DNA of 64,000 nucleotides, taken from Saccoglossus kowalevskii. Taxonomy: Eukaryota > Hemichordata > Enteropneusta > Harrimaniidae. Both the position numbers and the translations under genes were made by a program. Positions 61,575 to 64,000 of the stretch are shown one piece after another. Below the pieces are notes generated by a model, which was given only the letters and a program-made list of their open reading frames with translations, had not been told where the DNA came from and ran no database searches. The stretch is taken from assembly GCF_000003605.2 (NCBI RefSeq), contig NW_003158225.1, positions 46,626 through 110,625 of the forward strand. Direction: 5' to 3'. Positions within the stretch are counted from its first letter, which is position 1; each line of letters opens with the position of its first letter.

Positions 61575-61676
61575 AATAGAATAGAATAGAATAGAATAGA
61601 ATAGAATAGAATAGAATAGAATAGAATAGAATAGAATAGAATAGAATAGAATAGAATAGAATAGAATAGAATAGAA
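61575..61676. repeat. (AATAG)n microsatellite, about 20 units
   Basis: An uninterrupted pentanucleotide run of about 102 bp. The minus-strand open frame across it (FYSIL repeats) is an artefact. Confidence 0.99.
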
Positions 61677-61918
61677 GCAAACTAGTGAATCTACACCGTT
61701 CAATTGTTCATCCAAAATGTATGTCAGAATAAAATTTACACAACAATCAGAACTAAAAACGTGCAATCAGGCAGTGTTCACTCTAAGCCATTTTCTCAAG
61801 CGCAGAACTTAGTAATTTTGACAATATGATAATTTCTTTTGTTTCATGAATTTTGTGTTCAAATACAACTGAAATCACAACATTTATTTCTCAGTGCCAT
61901 TTTGCAAAATTTGGGACA

Positions 61919-61965
61919 CTGGCTCCATGGACGTACTAGAGTCTATAGTACGTCCATGCTGGCTC
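61919..61965. mobile_element. 33-bp nano-palindrome with 7-bp target duplication
   Basis: 61,926-61,958 is CATGGACGTACTA + 7-base middle GAGTCTA + TAGTACGTCCATG, with perfect 13-bp arms. Exact 7-bp direct repeats CTGGCTC lie on both sides (61,919-61,925 and 61,959-61,965). It shares the CATGGA end with the 685-bp element at 51,779. Confidence 0.85.
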
Positions 61966-63357
61966 TGAGGCTTATGTCACTTATAGATTTCAGAGACACA
62001 TCACCAAATCAAGGACTTAGTCACAAATAGGAGAAAAAAATGTTTTGTTTTTTTAACAGTTCTGGTGAAATGCTCAGTGCTATTTTGCTAAATTCAGTAT
62101 CATTAAGTGCAGTGATGATGGTAGTGATATGATTGGACAATCCTACAAGCTGGAGAATATCATACACACCTGCAATCCTTCAAGTGTGAACACACATCTA
62201 GGAAATGCATGTGTTAACTTATAACAATAAACTACAAAGCTACACATGGCAAACAGAGACACATGACAAGGCTGAAACATAGACCTTGGGAGGTTACCAA
62301 GGTTAGTAGTTTATTTGTGCCATAACATTTCGGGACGAGATATCATCAAAGTAATTTTTTCCTGCACCAATTCTAATTTCCCTATCTATATTGGTATCAC
62401 ATTGTTTTATGATGGGGCAATGGCTGGTGAGATTAATGGCTGGTGAGATCCAGCAGAAAACTTCACTCACATGCACAACACATTACATTCTTCAACAGTA
62501 AATACAAAGATATCACATTTTAGTACCCTAGGGCATACTGGTGTTATTAGTTTGGGAACACTAGGACCATGCTGAGAAGTAGAACATACATTTCAAAGTT
62601 TTCCATGCACATTATTATAGCACATATTCACATCAAGGTTTAACCCTGAGGAGTATATTTAAATGATATATTTTGTTTTTAATATTATTGAGCAACACAC
62701 AAAACATTCAAACTGTAGGAGTTTGAAAACTACACCATATTGCTGAATCTCATAAGGAGTTTACAATTAATTGTTGTTCAGAATAACACCAATATTCTGA
62801 TATTACCATACTTCATTAATTGATAGTACTGTCCACTGTTACCACATCCGTGATTAACGAAAGCAGTAAACTGTCAATCACTAGAGAGTATTTCCTAAAT
62901 TACACAATGGGGATTGAGGTACATTCTAGGAACCACAGGGTGTATGGGATTTCCAATTCTCAGCAAACTCAGGATGAAGGTCATGAACACTAGGAGGTTG
63001 GGAAAAAAACTATTAACTCTTTTACACCCACAATATCGTATTGATCAAAGGCACATTTACAGCAATCATGAATCATGAAAACCATTTTGTGTTCACAGTT
63101 ATGTGGGTTTCATGAGTTCGTGATTTTTGTGCGCACTTACATGAATGAGAGTTGTATACATGGTCAAAATGTGTTGTATTTTAATGATCCTATAAACATA
63201 AAATGCAGTGTTTGGTTGACTTGCACTTCTAATAGAGCAAATATTGTAGTACAACTTTATTATTTTTATCAGTTCAATTTGAATTGTCTTTCTTTTTTCA
63301 TTTGTATAATAAAATGATTAAATTTAAATTATTGTTATGTCTAACAATTTTGGATGA
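61966..63357. other. Upstream sequence, 62.0-63.4 kb
   Basis: 1.4 kb without supported feature. ATTAATGGCTGGTGAGAT is part of a small duplicated word at about 62,428-62,450. Confidence 0.55.
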
Positions 63358-63567
63358 TACTGTAGAATACTTTATTTTCGCTTGGAATTTATTTTTGCCA
63401 TTTTCGCTGAAGGGATGATTCCGTGAAAATAAAATCCAGCCAATATAGTTTTTTTCCTATATTTCACATTAAACTCATCAAAAATCAGTGAAAATAAATT
63501 CCACCCAAAACACCCAAAAAGCCTTTTCAGCAAAAAAATTCAAGAGAAAATAAAGTATTCCACAGTA
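63358..63567. mobile_element. TACTGTA-ended MITE, copy 4 (210 bp, reversed)
   Basis: Starts TACTGTAGAATACTTTATTT, ends AAAGTATTCCACAGTA. Internal order is reversed relative to copies 1-3: it reads the reverse complement of the 5,401-5,614 copy. Confidence 0.85.
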
Positions 63568-64000
63568 GTTTATATGGGAGGGAGTTTGGGGCAAAATAAT
63601 ACGCTTTTATGAGTTATGAAGGTGTCTGTACACTTTATCATCTTATCTATAGAGTCTATGATTTATCAGCACTACCAAGGCTGAGTGAACATGACTTGAA
63701 AAACTAAGAGATAGACCAAAGTTGTGATCACCAAATCACCATGGTTTCAAATTTTGTTGATTTTCCCTGATTAACATTTATAAAAAATGCATCTCTCTCT
63801 AGAAATAAAATCCATTAAATTCCTAAATCAGATAGAATTACCGGTAATGAACTGGAAATAATGAAATTACACAAGTTTACACTTTATATTGGCATGTGTG
63901 AAACATTCATTAATTATAGTGCATTAAATAATTTTAATTGAATTATTTTTTCTTTATTTCATGTCATAGTACTTATCCTGGGAAACTCTTAACACAGTGC
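63568..64000. other. Right edge of window
   Basis: 433 bp, AT-rich, nothing supported. Confidence 0.5.

Noticed and set aside
61539-61766. Open frame with FYSIL repeats
   Set aside because: Translation of the (AATAG)n microsatellite.

Overview
The window is a piece of an AT-rich animal nuclear genome. Genes are split by large introns with GT-AG junctions, there are many short DNA-transposon derivatives and minisatellites, and there is one assembly gap of 362 N. I cannot name the species. The intron density, the repeat style (157-bp core repeats next to a GAC-rich tract, inverted-repeat MITEs) and the protein sequence fit a marine invertebrate, either a deuterostome or a lophotrochozoan.

One gene accounts for all the coding sequence I can support. 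It lies on the minus strand from about 57,746 down to base 20 and runs off the left edge. By joining 17 exons in phase I read about 1,267 residues of a Rho guanine-nucleotide exchange factor of the puratrophin-1 family (PLEKHG4 / PLEKHG4B / ARHGEF40-like). In order: a short first coding exon, a conserved N-terminal region, a serine-rich linker, a CRAL-TRIO-like domain with a 'TYPYNHEDWIRFRM' signature, spectrin-like helices, a basic/serine-rich linker, a complete DH (RhoGEF) domain, and the start of a PH domain that is cut by the window edge. Every junction keeps the reading frame.

Layout: 20-4,418 holds the PH/DH exons and the linker exon; 6,183-9,258 the spectrin-like exons; 11,914-18,033 the CRAL-TRIO exons; 18,490-18,851 the gap; 19,021-20,304 a 47-bp minisatellite of about 28 copies; 22,345-22,924 and 36,912-37,112 the N-terminal exons; 37,113-57,678 a 20.5-kb intron rich in mobile-element debris and a second large tandem array (42,784-44,012); 57,679-57,746 the likely first coding exon; 57,747-64,000 upstream sequence with no supported gene.

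The most unusual signal is a set of three insertions that each carry an exact 7-bp target duplication and share CAT(A/G)GA...TC(C/T)ATG ends: one of 685 bp (51,779-52,463), one of 33 bp (61,926-61,958) and one of only 23 bp (51,191-51,213). The two small ones are almost pure palindromes. They look like one family of DNA elements reduced to 'nano-palindromes', which I do not recognise as a described family. Other mobile material: a four-copy MITE family with TACTGTA/TACAGTA ends, a TTAA-flanked MITE, a Helitron-like element with 157-bp core repeats, and an 850-bp inverted-repeat element with a 66-codon acidic ORF. I saw no tRNA, rRNA, CRISPR or virus-derived element that I could support.
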